Counted from the stretch's first letter, positions 6,656-15,377 are shown. The stretch: 39,140 bases of DNA from Pseudobutyrivibrio sp. (GCA_024684955.1 JAIKWH010000004.1:1-39140), one strand, 5' to 3'. Numbers and translations: made by a program. Notes: generated from the letters alone by a model not told the origin.

Positions 6656-7273
6656 TTGAATATTTATATCGATTTTGACGACTGCCTTTGCGAAACAGCA
6701 AAGTCTTTTTCGGATTTGGTAAAGGAAATGTTTGGCAAGGATGTGCCATATGATCAGGTTCAGTTTTTTGATTTACAAAAAACTTTTGACCTGACTGATG
6801 ACCAGTATCAGGACATGATGGCTCAGGGCCATAGGCCGGAGGTTTTGCTTGGCCTGGAGGAGACTGAGGACGCTGCAAAGATTGTAAACTCTTGGCTGGA
6901 TATGGGTCATCAAATAAATATAATCACAGGCAGGCCTTATGCCGCCTATGAGCCTTCTAGGCAGTGGCTGGACAACCATGGACTTGAGAGGGTAAAACTA
7001 TATTGTCTCAATAAATATAACAGGGATAGTTTCTATGGCAACTCAGTGGGAGGTCTTGAATTAGAAGATTTTTACAAGATGAAATTTGACTTTGCTATTG
7101 AGGATTCTCCAGCAGCATTTAAATATTTAACCCACCTGCCAGAACTAAGGGTAATGGTGGTGGACAGACCATGGAATAGAAAGGCCCAGTTCCCAAATGA
7201 AAATTTTAAGAGAGCATTTGACTGGCAGGAAATCGACGCAGAATTCCGCCAGTGCTTAGATAAAAATAACTAA
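6656..7273 (+). CDS. HAD-family 5'-nucleotidase-like phosphatase
   Basis: The 205-aa cytoplasmic product belongs to the haloacid dehalogenase phosphatases of the 5'(3')-deoxyribonucleotidase type (NT5C). Motif I is DFDDCLC with nucleophile Asp6 and acid/base Asp8. Motif II Thr lies in IITGRP, and motif III is the FAIEDSP stretch preceded by a Lys. The likely reaction is hydrolysis of a nucleoside monophosphate, but related members act on other phosphates. The start is TTG: AGAGGAG is 7 bases before it, and the ATG at 6651 runs straight into a stop. It converges on the zinc-ribbon gene, sharing a terminator. Confidence 0.85.
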   Translation: MNIYIDFDDCLCETAKSFSDLVKEMFGKDVPYDQVQFFDLQKTFDLTDDQYQDMMAQGHRPEVLLGLEETEDAAKIVNSWLDMGHQINIITGRPYAAYEPSRQWLDNHGLERVKLYCLNKYNRDSFYGNSVGGLELEDFYKMKFDFAIEDSPAAFKYLTHLPELRVMVVDRPWNRKAQFPNENFKRAFDWQEIDAEFRQCLDKNN

Positions 7274-7276
7274 TGT

Positions 7277-7303
7277 AAAAGGCAGGTGTTAAACCTGCCT
7301 TTT
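7277..7303. terminator. Bidirectional terminator between convergent genes
   Basis: AAAAGGCAGGT (7277-7287) and ACCTGCCTTTT (7293-7303) form an 11-bp stem with A and T tracts on both sides. It serves the nucleotidase gene on plus and the zinc-ribbon gene on minus. Confidence 0.88.
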
Positions 7304-7313
7304 GTTTTACATT

Positions 7314-8060
7314 TTACCAGTCGGAATCCCAGTCTGAACCGCCGGAATCCCAGCCACCTGAATCATAGGAATCGCTCCAATCTGAATCCCAATCATTGGA
7401 ATCCCAAGAATCATCATAGTCAGAATCAAACCAAGAATCATCATCGTCAGAATCGAACCAATTACTATCATTAGAATCATAAGAATTATAATAACTATTG
7501 TCGTGATATCCGCTTGAACTGCCAGAAGAACCTGACAGCAAACTTACAACAATAATAAAGCATATTATAATTACGAGAAGGATTAGGAAAGTGGGAAGTT
7601 TCCCAGTAGGTTTCCTGTTATTGGATGGCTGAAAGCCTGAGACGGGCTTTGGCCTGGGACTAGGTGTAGGGTTATTATCCTCGTGGATATGTCCTGTCTT
7701 CACCTGGTTTGCGATTTCTTGCTGTAATCGCTGATATAATTCGTTTACTGCATAGGCCTCGTCTGGTCCCTCGTATCTGACGGCTCTACTGCCGTCTGAT
7801 TTATTTTTATATACTGTAACAGTATCTCCAACCTTGTAAATGCCAAAGGCCTTTGGCCCCTTGTAATCCTGGCCAATGAAAAATCTTGTGGTCTCGTAAC
7901 TTGGTAGATTCTGTTTTTGGTACCACTGGACTAGTTCATCTACAGTCTTTGGAATTCCGTTGGCAGAGCGAATCATATGGTCATTGGGAGCACCGCAAAA
8001 AGGACACTTTTCGTCCTGGTCGCTAATATTGCTTCCACAATAGTCGCATTTTATTACCAT
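7314..8060 (-). CDS. Zinc-ribbon membrane protein with Asp/Ser/Trp-rich tail
   Basis: The 248-aa product starts with a zinc ribbon, CDYC (5-8) and CPFC (19-22). A cytoplasmic domain follows (about 35-125), then a Pro-rich linker, one membrane segment (about 156-175) and an acidic low-complexity tail (about 184-248) of Asp, Ser, Trp, Tyr, Asn and Gly with many DSDW-like words. The layout recalls YdjG-type zinc-ribbon proteins found beside SPFH proteins in Bacillus. It starts 15 bp after the SPFH gene stop on the same strand, so the two form one operon. Function is unknown; a membrane-stress role with the SPFH partner is inference. Confidence 0.85.
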   Translation of the reverse strand: MVIKCDYCGSNISDQDEKCPFCGAPNDHMIRSANGIPKTVDELVQWYQKQNLPSYETTRFFIGQDYKGPKAFGIYKVGDTVTVYKNKSDGSRAVRYEGPDEAYAVNELYQRLQQEIANQVKTGHIHEDNNPTPSPRPKPVSGFQPSNNRKPTGKLPTFLILLVIIICFIIVVSLLSGSSGSSSGYHDNSYYNSYDSNDSNWFDSDDDDSWFDSDYDDSWDSNDWDSDWSDSYDSGGWDSGGSDWDSDW

Positions 8061-8075
8061 AAATAGAGCACCTTT

Positions 8076-9242
8076 CTAGATTAACTTTTTGCCGCAATTA
8101 GGACAGAATTTCATGCCTGCAACACCTGTACCACATTCTGGACAGAATTTTGGACCTTCGCTACTTGTTGGTGCACTTGCTTCAGGTGCACTTGGTGCTG
8201 GTGCGCTTGGTGTTGGGGTACTAGCAGCTTGCTGTTTATTCATTTCATAAAGCTGTGTTGCATTGATTCCACCAGCCTGCTGAGCCATATTCATTCCGGC
8301 GAAAGCCATCATAGGGCCTGTTGACTCGTTTGCTGCAGCAGATTTCATAGCCTCTGCCTGCGCAGCTGTAAGTGTAGCAGCAGCCATATTTGTATCCTTG
8401 AGAACTGCAGTCTTTTGCAGGTCTTTGATCATCTGCTCGTCCTCTTCAGAAAGAGTAGCAGAAGCGATGGCAGCTGTGATTATATCAAGACCATAGTTGG
8501 CTCCCCATGTATTAGATAGTTCTTCATCCAGGGCATTTGTTAGTTCTGTGGTGTGGGCTGGCAATTCTGAGTAGCGCACCCCAAGTGCTGAAACTTTTGC
8601 AAGAGCAGGCTGCAAAGCAGACAAAAACTCTGTCAAAAGCTGGGTAGAAATGTTTCCTATTGTATAGTCTGATGAAACATTTCCTGAAAGATTTGTGTAG
8701 AGAAGCACTGGGTCGACAACTTTTAATGTGTAGGTACCATAACACTTTATAGATGTATCTACATCCAATCCAATGTTTTTATCTACAACCCTGAATGGGA
8801 TAGGATTTGCTGTGCCAAACTTGTTAGCAGGCAATTCCTTTGTGTTTACATAGTAAATTCTCTGGTCGTGACCAGTTTCTCCTCCGAAAGTGGTACGAGA
8901 ACCAAGTTTTTTGAAAGAATCCAAGATTCCATCCCCAAGACCACCTGCGAAAACAGAAGGCTCTGTGCTTCCGTCATAAATAAATTCTCCAGCCTCGGCG
9001 CAAACTTCAACTACTTTGCCCTGATCGACTAAGAGCATGCACTGTCCCTCGTTTACTATGATGACAGAGTCCTGAGTAATTATATTTTCAGCACCATTGG
9101 TGTTGGAACTGCCATTTGAAACGTGGTGATTAGCCTTTTTAATCAGGATGTCTGAAGGCATAGAATCACAAATGTAATAGTCCTTCCATTGGTCGCCAAG
9201 AACTGTGTTGGCTGATGTTTTTAATGCTTTTATTAATCCCAT
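8076..9242 (-). CDS. SPFH-domain protein with C-terminal zinc ribbon (YdjI-like)
   Basis: The 388-aa product matches the SPFH/Band-7 family annotated as virion core protein-like (Bacillus YdjI). The N-terminus has MGLIKALKTSANTVLGDQWK, typical of that family, and the Band-7 core spans about 40-270. An Ala/Gln/Met-rich helix follows, then an Ala/Pro/Ser linker and a zinc ribbon, CPEC and CPNC, at the extreme C-terminus. SPFH proteins scaffold membrane domains; in Bacillus the relative is linked to envelope stress with PspA-type proteins. No PspA gene lies here. The ATG at 9240-9242 is chosen because AAGGAG sits about 8 bases before it; the frame stays open 47 codons further upstream without a ribosome site. 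Confidence 0.9.
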   Translation of the reverse strand: MGLIKALKTSANTVLGDQWKDYYICDSMPSDILIKKANHHVSNGSSNTNGAENIITQDSVIIVNEGQCMLLVDQGKVVEVCAEAGEFIYDGSTEPSVFAGGLGDGILDSFKKLGSRTTFGGETGHDQRIYYVNTKELPANKFGTANPIPFRVVDKNIGLDVDTSIKCYGTYTLKVVDPVLLYTNLSGNVSSDYTIGNISTQLLTEFLSALQPALAKVSALGVRYSELPAHTTELTNALDEELSNTWGANYGLDIITAAIASATLSEEDEQMIKDLQKTAVLKDTNMAAATLTAAQAEAMKSAAANESTGPMMAFAGMNMAQQAGGINATQLYEMNKQQAASTPTPSAPAPSAPEASAPTSSEGPKFCPECGTGVAGMKFCPNCGKKLI

Positions 9243-9429
9243 AACTGTTCTCCTTATATAGATATAGAATGTATTTCCTATAATTCTAACAAACTTGTCA
9301 TAAAAAATGAACGATATTTTAGAAGTGTCAGAATCTCCTCGATAAATAAAATATATGGCGCAATAACTTCTGAGGAAAAGCAAAAACCTGTGTTAATCTA
9401 CTAGATGTTGTGCTAGAATTAGTGTGAAT

Positions 9430-9443
9430 ACCTAGGAATAGGT
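9430..9443. other. Short palindrome ACCTA-GGAA-TAGGT before thyA
   Basis: The same motif with one extra T occurs before mrp (28653-28667), and both are followed by (G/A)TTTA. The gap 9243-9488 otherwise holds the divergent promoters for the SPFH and thyA units, which I cannot place confidently. Confidence 0.4.
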
Positions 9444-9488
9444 GTTTATTTAGTGTATATAAATTCAGGAATATTTTGGAGAATAATT

Positions 9489-10340
9489 ATGAGTAAAGCA
9501 GATAAAATTTTTAAGGAAATGTGCCGGGATATCATTGCAAATGGCACTGATACCAGCGATGAAGAGGTACGCCCAATCTGGCAGGATACTGGTGAAAAGG
9601 CCTACACTATCAAACAGTTTGGTGTGGTTAACAGATATGATCTTAGGGAAGAATTTCCAGCCCTTACCCTTAGAAAGACTGCTTTAAAATCTTGCATGGA
9701 CGAGGTCCTTTGGATTTACCAGCGCAAGTCTAACAACATCCACGACCTCAAACCCCACGTTTGGGACGAGTGGGCTGACGAGAATGGCTCTATTGGTACC
9801 GCCTATGGATATGTGGTGGGCGAAAAGTTTATGTTTAAGGGGCAGGAGATTGACCAAATGGATTATGTTCTCAAGCAATTAAAGGAGACCCCTTATTCTC
9901 GCCGTATCATGACAAATCTATATCAGTTCCATGACTTGGCTACAGGCCACTTGGATCCTTGCTGCTATTCAGCCACATACAATGTGACCAAGGACAAGGC
10001 TACAGGCAAGTTGGTTCTCAATATGGTCCTAAATCAAAGGTCGCAGGATGTGCTTGCTGCCAACAATTGGAATGTATGTCAGTATGCAATTCTTTTAATG
10101 ATGGTGGCCCAGGTCAATGATATGATTCCAGGCCAGCTGATTCACGTTATTGCAGATGCCCATATCTATGATAGGCATGTAGAGGCAATCAAGACTCTTT
10201 TGGATAGGCCAGAGTTGCCAGCACCAAAGGTTAGGTTAAACCCAGATGTTAAAAATTTCTACGACTTCACAACTGACGACCTAATCGTTGAAGGCTATGA
10301 GGCCGGTGAGCAGATTAAAAATATTCCAATCGCAGTTTAA
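9489..10340 (+). CDS. thyA: Thymidylate synthase ThyA
   Basis: The 283-aa enzyme methylates dUMP to dTMP with methylenetetrahydrofolate, giving dihydrofolate that the next gene product recycles. The paired phosphate-binding arginines are in SRRIM (138-139). The active site reads LDPCCYSATYNV, with Cys158 as the likely nucleophile and Cys159 in place of the usual His of the PCH motif. RSQDV, NNWNVCQY and the ADAHIYDRH stretch match the remaining dUMP-binding motifs. The chain is about 20 residues longer than E. coli ThyA. The ATG at 9489 has TGGAG 7 bases upstream. It lies 26 bp before folA. Confidence 0.94.
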   Translation: MSKADKIFKEMCRDIIANGTDTSDEEVRPIWQDTGEKAYTIKQFGVVNRYDLREEFPALTLRKTALKSCMDEVLWIYQRKSNNIHDLKPHVWDEWADENGSIGTAYGYVVGEKFMFKGQEIDQMDYVLKQLKETPYSRRIMTNLYQFHDLATGHLDPCCYSATYNVTKDKATGKLVLNMVLNQRSQDVLAANNWNVCQYAILLMMVAQVNDMIPGQLIHVIADAHIYDRHVEAIKTLLDRPELPAPKVRLNPDVKNFYDFTTDDLIVEGYEAGEQIKNIPIAV

Positions 10341-10366
10341 TTATTTGAAATAGATAGGTGAAAAGT

Positions 10367-10855
10367 ATGAATATAATTGTAGCTGTAGACAAAAACTGGG
10401 CTATTGGCAAGAACAACCAATTGCTTGTCAGCATCCCGGATGATATGAAATTTTTTAGGGAGACGACTAGTGGCAAGGTGGTTGTTATGGGCCGCAAGAC
10501 TCTGGAGAGCTTTCCTGGGGGTCGCCCTTTAAAAAACAGGGTAAATATTGTTTTAACCCATGACATGACTTATGCAAAAGAGGGGGCAATTATTGTCCAC
10601 ACCAAAGACGAGTTAGACAAGGAATTAGCAAAATATAATAAAGAAGACATATTTGTAATAGGAGGAGGCAGCATCTACAAAATGCTCCTGGATGAGTGCA
10701 GCAAGGCATATGTTACATATGTGGATTATGCTTACGATGCAGACACCTACTTTCCTAATTTGGAGGAAAATCCTGATTGGAAACTGGCCCAGGAGTCTGA
10801 GGAGCAAACCTATTACGATTTAGAATTTTATTTCCGTACTTATGTAAAGCAATAG
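10367..10855 (+). CDS. folA: Dihydrofolate reductase FolA
   Basis: The 162-aa enzyme reduces dihydrofolate to tetrahydrofolate with NADPH. N-terminal IVAVDKNWAIGKNNQL, the active-site acid in SIPDDMKFF (E. coli Asp27 position), VVVMGRKTLESFP and IFVIGGGSIYK mark the family. Length is normal. The ATG at 10367 is used because GGTGA lies 5-6 bases before it; the GTG at 10358 lacks a site. Coupling to thyA is the classic folate pairing. Confidence 0.95.
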   Translation: MNIIVAVDKNWAIGKNNQLLVSIPDDMKFFRETTSGKVVVMGRKTLESFPGGRPLKNRVNIVLTHDMTYAKEGAIIVHTKDELDKELAKYNKEDIFVIGGGSIYKMLLDECSKAYVTYVDYAYDADTYFPNLEENPDWKLAQESEEQTYYDLEFYFRTYVKQ

Positions 10856-10869
10856 TTGGTTCATAGTTG

Positions 10870-10893
10870 GCACCGGTCCTTTTGAGGCGGTGC
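10870..10893 (+). other. Leader hairpin between folA and ilvB
   Basis: GCACCG and CGGTGC form a 6-bp stem over an inner CCTTTTGAGG. It ends 14 bp before the ilvB ATG, just ahead of the AAGGGGGAT ribosome site. No T-run follows, so it is not a terminator. It resembles neither a T-box nor a leucine-codon attenuator. Confidence 0.45.
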
Positions 10894-10907
10894 ATAAGGG
10901 GGATATT

Positions 10908-12599
10908 ATGGCACTGGATATTACTGGAAGAAAATTATTTGTAAAGGCCCTTAAAGAAGAAGGAGTAGATACCATATTCCTTTACCCGGGAGGTATGATT
11001 ACTGATATTACAGATGAATTGTACAAGGCTGAGGGTATTAATCTGGTTTTGGGTCGTCACGAGCAGGCTCTTGTCCATGAGGCAGAAGGCTATGCCAGAG
11101 CCACAGGCAAGACAGCGGTTGTCCTTGTTACATCAGGACCAGGGGCTACCAACACCATCACAGGCATTGCCGACGCTTATTATGACAGCATACCTATGAT
11201 TATTTTTACTGGTCAGGTGCCTCTTCACCTAATCGGTAACGATGCCTTCCAGGAAGTAGACATAGTGGGTATGACCAGGTCTATTACTAAATACGGTGTC
11301 ACTGTCAGAGACAGAAAAGACCTAGGCAAGATTATAAAGATGGGATTTCAGATTGCCGGTAGCGGCAAGCCTGGCCCGGTTCTCATTGACATCCCAAAAG
11401 ACATACAAACAATAGCAGGAGACCCAGAGTATCCAACCCATGTTGATATCAGAGGATATCACCCAAATGAGACAGTACATATCGGCCAGTTAAAAAAGGC
11501 CTATAAACTCATAAAGAACGCCAAAAAACCCCTGGTGCTTGCAGGCGGAGGCGTGAGAATAGCAAAGGCGGAGGACAAACTTTTAGAATTTGCTGAAAAG
11601 ATGCAATTGCCAGTTACCACCACCCTGATGGGAAAGGGAGTTATGCCGGAGGACCATCCTCTCTTTGTTGGCAACTGTGGTATGCACGGACGCTTTGCCA
11701 GCAACAAGGCCCTTACAGAATGCGACGTCTTATTTTCAGTTGGAACACGTTTCAACGATAGAATAACCGGTGACTTGGAAAAGTTTGCTCCAAATGCCCA
11801 GATTATTCACGTGGATATTGCATCAGCGTCTATTTCTAGAAATGTGGCGGTGGATGTACCTATTACAGCCGATGCCTACAGCGCTCTAGAAAGATTGGCT
11901 GAGTATGCCGAGGGCAAGGATAACGGGGTTTGGCTGGATAGGATAAAGGGCTGGGAAAAGGAACATCCCCTTGCCATGCCAAAGAACAAAATGGAAATAT
12001 GCCCTCAGGAAGTTTGCCAGGCTATTAGCAAAATCTTCCCAGAGGCTAACATAGTGACAGACGTTGGTCAGCATCAGATGTGGGCCAGCCAGTTTATAAA
12101 ATTAAATAAGGGCCAGGAGTTCATCACCTCAGGTGGACTTGGCACAATGGGATTTGGATTCCCAGCAGCCATCGGTGCCGCAATTGGCAACCCTAAAAAG
12201 CCGGTTGTGCTGATTACCGGGGATGGGGGCTTCCAAATGAACATGCAGGAGATGGCGATTGCAGCCGGAATGGGCCTGCCAATAATTATATGTATATTTA
12301 ACAATACCAATTTAGGCATGGTCAGACAGATGCAAACTCTCTTCTATGGAAAGAGGTATTCTGTCACTGATTTAAAGGCTTCAGATGGAAAATTCTATCC
12401 TGATTTTATCCGCTGGGCCCAGGCTTATGACATTCAGGCCAGGAGGATAGATAATCCAGATATGGTAGAGGAAGCATTGATGGATGCCAAAAAGGATTTG
12501 AAGGGACCTGTACTGTTAGAATTTCTCATTTCTCCTGACGATTTAGTTCTCCCTATGGTAAAGGGTGGAACCGCACTGTCAGACATGATAATTAAATAG
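10908..12599 (+). CDS. ilvB: Acetolactate synthase large subunit IlvB
   Basis: The 563-aa catalytic subunit condenses two pyruvates, or pyruvate and 2-oxobutyrate, in the first shared step of valine, leucine and isoleucine synthesis. The N-terminal ThDP domain has the catalytic Glu in GRHEQALVHEAEGYARATG and the SGPGATN loop. The central domain lies around 195-330. The C-terminal ThDP/Mg motif runs from GDGGFQMNMQEM to NNTNLGMVRQMQ. Both the length and the RQMQTLFYGKRYS region fit the anabolic, FAD-containing type. The ATG at 10908 follows AAGGGGGAT; an in-frame GTG at 10890 is unlikely. ilvN follows 11 bp later. Confidence 0.96.
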   Translation: MALDITGRKLFVKALKEEGVDTIFLYPGGMITDITDELYKAEGINLVLGRHEQALVHEAEGYARATGKTAVVLVTSGPGATNTITGIADAYYDSIPMIIFTGQVPLHLIGNDAFQEVDIVGMTRSITKYGVTVRDRKDLGKIIKMGFQIAGSGKPGPVLIDIPKDIQTIAGDPEYPTHVDIRGYHPNETVHIGQLKKAYKLIKNAKKPLVLAGGGVRIAKAEDKLLEFAEKMQLPVTTTLMGKGVMPEDHPLFVGNCGMHGRFASNKALTECDVLFSVGTRFNDRITGDLEKFAPNAQIIHVDIASASISRNVAVDVPITADAYSALERLAEYAEGKDNGVWLDRIKGWEKEHPLAMPKNKMEICPQEVCQAISKIFPEANIVTDVGQHQMWASQFIKLNKGQEFITSGGLGTMGFGFPAAIGAAIGNPKKPVVLITGDGGFQMNMQEMAIAAGMGLPIIICIFNNTNLGMVRQMQTLFYGKRYSVTDLKASDGKFYPDFIRWAQAYDIQARRIDNPDMVEEALMDAKKDLKGPVLLEFLISPDDLVLPMVKGGTALSDMIIK

Positions 12600-12610
12600 G
12601 AGGCCAGGAT

Positions 12611-13120
12611 ATGAAGAATAGATGGATTGCTTTATACGTAGAAAACCAAGTAGGTGTTTTGGCCAAGGTATCAGGCCTCTTTTCTGCAAAGTCATACAAT
12701 TTGCAGACCCTCACTGTTGGAACAACCGAGAGGGAGGATGTTTCCAGAATGACCATTTCTGTTATGGCAGATGATGTCACCTTTGAACAGATAAAGAAAC
12801 AATTAAATGCAATGGTGGAGGTCATCAAGGTTATTGACCTGACCACCATTCCTATCCATATGAAGGAACTGTTTTATGCCAAAGTTTACGATTTAAATGA
12901 GGCAGGCAAAACCGAGGTCTTTCAGATAGCCCAGGTATTTGACCAGGGCGGCAATGTTACTGTTGCCGATGTGGGACCAGACTCTGCCCTCTTGCAGTGT
13001 ATGCTGACAGAGCGGAGAAATAACGAACTAATCACTCTTCTTAAAAGCAGATTTAAGAAAATCCAAGTGGTTAGAGGTGGGGCTGTTGCTATTGAATCCA
13101 TTAGCACATCCTGCAGATAA
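12611..13120 (+). CDS. ilvN: Acetolactate synthase small regulatory subunit IlvN
   Basis: The 169-aa subunit activates IlvB and makes it sensitive to valine feedback. The N-terminal ACT domain starts RWIALYVENQVGVLAKVSGL and continues NLQTLTVGTTE. The C-terminal domain covers about 80-160. Length matches the 160-170 aa IlvH/IlvN type. AGGAGG lies 8 bases before the ATG, and only 11 bp separate it from ilvB, so the two are surely cotranscribed. Confidence 0.95.
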   Translation: MKNRWIALYVENQVGVLAKVSGLFSAKSYNLQTLTVGTTEREDVSRMTISVMADDVTFEQIKKQLNAMVEVIKVIDLTTIPIHMKELFYAKVYDLNEAGKTEVFQIAQVFDQGGNVTVADVGPDSALLQCMLTERRNNELITLLKSRFKKIQVVRGGAVAIESISTSCR

Positions 13121-13140
13121 TTAATGCTTTAGGAGAATAT

Positions 13141-14367
13141 ATGAAGGCAAAACTAAGAGTTTTTCTTACAACTCTTGTGATTGCTTCCTTGTGGTTTAGC
13201 ACCAGTCAGGCTTTTGCATCCCAGACCGAGGTGGACCGATTAAAGGAGGAATCACAAAAAGCCTCAGACAATGTCAAGGACATCCAAAACCAAAAGGATG
13301 CCATGGAGGCTTCAAAAAACGCCCTTCAAGGCCAAGCCAACAGCCTATCAGGGACTATTTCAGAATTAAATAATCAGATTACAAATGTGACAGGGGAAAT
13401 ATCTGCCACCGAGGAGGATATAGCCTTGGCGGAGGCGGATCTTGCGGTTTTGAATGGAGAATTGGAGGAGATACAGGCCTCCCTGGATGAGCAAAAGAAA
13501 CTCATGGCTCTGCGCATTCAATATATGTATGAGCACAAGTCTACCAGCACCCTGGTAAACCTATTGGAATCCGGTTCCATATCAGGATTTTTGCAGAGGC
13601 TTGATTACATGGCATCCATTGCCCAATATGATCAAAATGCTATAAAAGAATTTGAGACAACCCAGGCAAGACTGGAGATTACCCAGGCTGACATTGCCAG
13701 AAAACAAAGCGATTTGGCTGCCTACCAGGATACCCTTTCTGCAAAAAAAGGAGAATTGGGAGTCCTAGTGGGCAATACCACCACAGCCCTCAATACTACC
13801 AACCAGCAGATAGCAGATTCTCAGGCTGCACTAGAGCAATTGGAAAAGCAATTGGAGGAGGCTAAATCCTACGAGAAACGAATCCAAAAGCAGTATCAGG
13901 ATGCCCAGGTGGCCCTGGCACAAAAACTGGCGGGAGAATCTGGAGGATACACAGGTGGCTATACTACCACTGACGAGGAGACCCTGCTACTTGCAGCCCT
14001 CATTCAGGCGGAGGCTGCAAACCAGGGAGATGCAGGCCGTTTGGCTGTAGGCTCTGTCGTTATGAACAGGGTTGCATCCCCTAGCTTTCCAAACACTGTG
14101 GCAGGAGTAATATATTCCAACAACCAGTTTGCCCCGGTTGCATCGGGTCGTGTGGCCTTGATTCTGGCGGAGGGACCCAATTCGGCCTGCCAGTATGCTG
14201 CGGCCCAGGCTATCAGCGGCAACATAAACACTGATGCCCTGTTTTTCTGTACCTATTCTTATGCCCAGCAGTTGCATAATAGTCAGGTGGCTGAAGGAAA
14301 GTCTGGATTTCTGGACAGGACTGGAGGTACAGTTATCAATGCCCACTATTTTTATAATTACCTATAA
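13141..14367 (+). CDS. Secreted coiled-coil cell-wall hydrolase, SleB type
   Basis: The 408-aa product has a signal peptide cleaved near AFA-SQ (about 26). Residues 27-265 are a long coiled coil of the CwlO/EnvC kind. The C-terminal domain (about 280-408) is a SleB/CwlJ (Hydrolase_2) domain. Its candidate catalytic Glu is in AALIQAEAANQ, followed by AVGSVVMNRV and NNQFAPV; the family acts as peptidoglycan lytic enzymes. In this setting it is more likely a vegetative wall-remodelling enzyme than a spore enzyme, because the coiled coil resembles division-linked hydrolases. It starts 20 bp after ilvN with AGGAGAAT upstream, so it may be carried by the same transcript. Confidence 0.9.
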   Translation: MKAKLRVFLTTLVIASLWFSTSQAFASQTEVDRLKEESQKASDNVKDIQNQKDAMEASKNALQGQANSLSGTISELNNQITNVTGEISATEEDIALAEADLAVLNGELEEIQASLDEQKKLMALRIQYMYEHKSTSTLVNLLESGSISGFLQRLDYMASIAQYDQNAIKEFETTQARLEITQADIARKQSDLAAYQDTLSAKKGELGVLVGNTTTALNTTNQQIADSQAALEQLEKQLEEAKSYEKRIQKQYQDAQVALAQKLAGESGGYTGGYTTTDEETLLLAALIQAEAANQGDAGRLAVGSVVMNRVASPSFPNTVAGVIYSNNQFAPVASGRVALILAEGPNSACQYAAAQAISGNINTDALFFCTYSYAQQLHNSQVAEGKSGFLDRTGGTVINAHYFYNYL

Positions 14368-14411
14368 GAATTGGCATTATAAGATTTAATGATGCGACTA
14401 ATTGTTTTTAT

Positions 14412-14420
14412 TGTTATAAT
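14412..14420 (+). promoter_or_regulatory. Extended -10 promoter of deoD
   Basis: TGTTATAAT is a perfect -10 with the TGN extension, 39 bp before the ATG. No clear -35 is seen at 17 bp. Confidence 0.65.
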
Positions 14421-14459
14421 AGAAGCAGATTTAAAAGATGATTAAGGAGGACAAAGTAT

Positions 14460-15182
14460 ATGTCTACACCAACACCTCACAATGAAGCAAAAAAAGGAGA
14501 TTTTGCTAAGACTGTGCTCATGCCAGGTGATCCACTCAGAGCAAAGTTTGTAGCAGATAATTTTTTAGAGAACGTAAAACTTGTCAACCAGGTTAGAAAC
14601 TGCCTGGGATATACTGGCACATACAAGGGCGTGCCTGTATCAGTTATGGCATCAGGAATGGGTATGCCATCAATCGGTATTTACTCATACGAGTTGTATG
14701 CTTTCTATGATGTAGAAAACATCATTAGAATTGGGTCAGCAGGCTCATATTCAAAGGACCTGGAGGTTCTGGATGTGGTTGTTTCTGAGAGTGCATACTC
14801 TGACAGTTCATATGCTAAATATATGAGCGATTGCGATGACAAGGTTATGTATCCTAGCAAAAAGATTAATGACCTTGCAATGGCAAAGGCAAAGGAACTT
14901 GGCATCAATGCAAAACTTGCAAAGGTTCACTCAGGTGACCAGTTCTATACAGCACCAGAGATGGGTGGATGGCAGGAGATTGCAAAGAGAACAGGTGCTG
15001 ATTGCGTAGAGATGGAGAGTTTTGCTCTTTTCCATAATGCAAATATACTTGGAAAGAATGCAACCTGCATGCTGACTATCTCAGATTCTTTTGTTACATC
15101 AAAGGAGATTCCAGCAGAGGAGAGACAGACCAGTTTTAGAGAGATGATGAAACTTGCTTTAGAGACAGCTATCGCCCTCTAA
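14460..15182 (+). CDS. deoD: Purine nucleoside phosphorylase DeoD
   Basis: The 240-aa enzyme cleaves purine (deoxy)nucleosides with phosphate to free base and (deoxy)ribose 1-phosphate. Family marks are STPTPHNEAKKGDFAKTVLM at the N-terminus with the His of the trimeric/hexameric class, GDPLRAKF, the phosphate-binding RIGSAGSY, MESFALF for the ribose, and TISDSF carrying the catalytic Asp. Length is normal. AAGGAGG lies 8 bases before the ATG. It is a single gene between its own promoter and terminator. Confidence 0.96.
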   Translation: MSTPTPHNEAKKGDFAKTVLMPGDPLRAKFVADNFLENVKLVNQVRNCLGYTGTYKGVPVSVMASGMGMPSIGIYSYELYAFYDVENIIRIGSAGSYSKDLEVLDVVVSESAYSDSSYAKYMSDCDDKVMYPSKKINDLAMAKAKELGINAKLAKVHSGDQFYTAPEMGGWQEIAKRTGADCVEMESFALFHNANILGKNATCMLTISDSFVTSKEIPAEERQTSFREMMKLALETAIAL

Positions 15183-15210
15183 TCTTTGTTTTAGCTATAT
15201 TAAAAGTGTT

Positions 15211-15237
15211 GCCGAGGCTTTTAGCCTCGGCTTTTTT
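15211..15237 (+). terminator. Rho-independent terminator of deoD
   Basis: GCCGAGGC (15211-15218) and GCCTCGGC (15224-15231) form a perfect 8-bp stem followed by six T. Confidence 0.95.
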
Positions 15238-15346
15238 ATGTTCTTTTGTATGTGAATTATGCAATAAATATCAATTTCTGCCGTTACAGTAAACACAAAT
15301 CTTTCAAAATAAAAACACAGTATAACGAAAACTGCCATGTAAAATT

Positions 15347-15370
15347 ACCTTAGGGGTTTCCTAGTGAGGT
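15347..15370 (+). promoter_or_regulatory. Hairpin masking the ribosome site of the surface protein gene
   Basis: ACCT (15347-15350) can pair with AGGT (15367-15370), and TAGG (15351-15354) with CCTA (15360-15363), leaving a GTG bulge. AGGT is part of the GAGGTGG ribosome site 5 bases before the ATG at 15378, so the fold would hide it. Weak stem; proposal only. Confidence 0.35.
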
Positions 15371-15377
15371 GGTAATT

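Noticed and set aside
10856-10907. T-box or leucine attenuator before ilvB
   Set aside because: The gap is only 52 bp, with no T-box core, no run of Leu/Val/Ile codons and no terminator.
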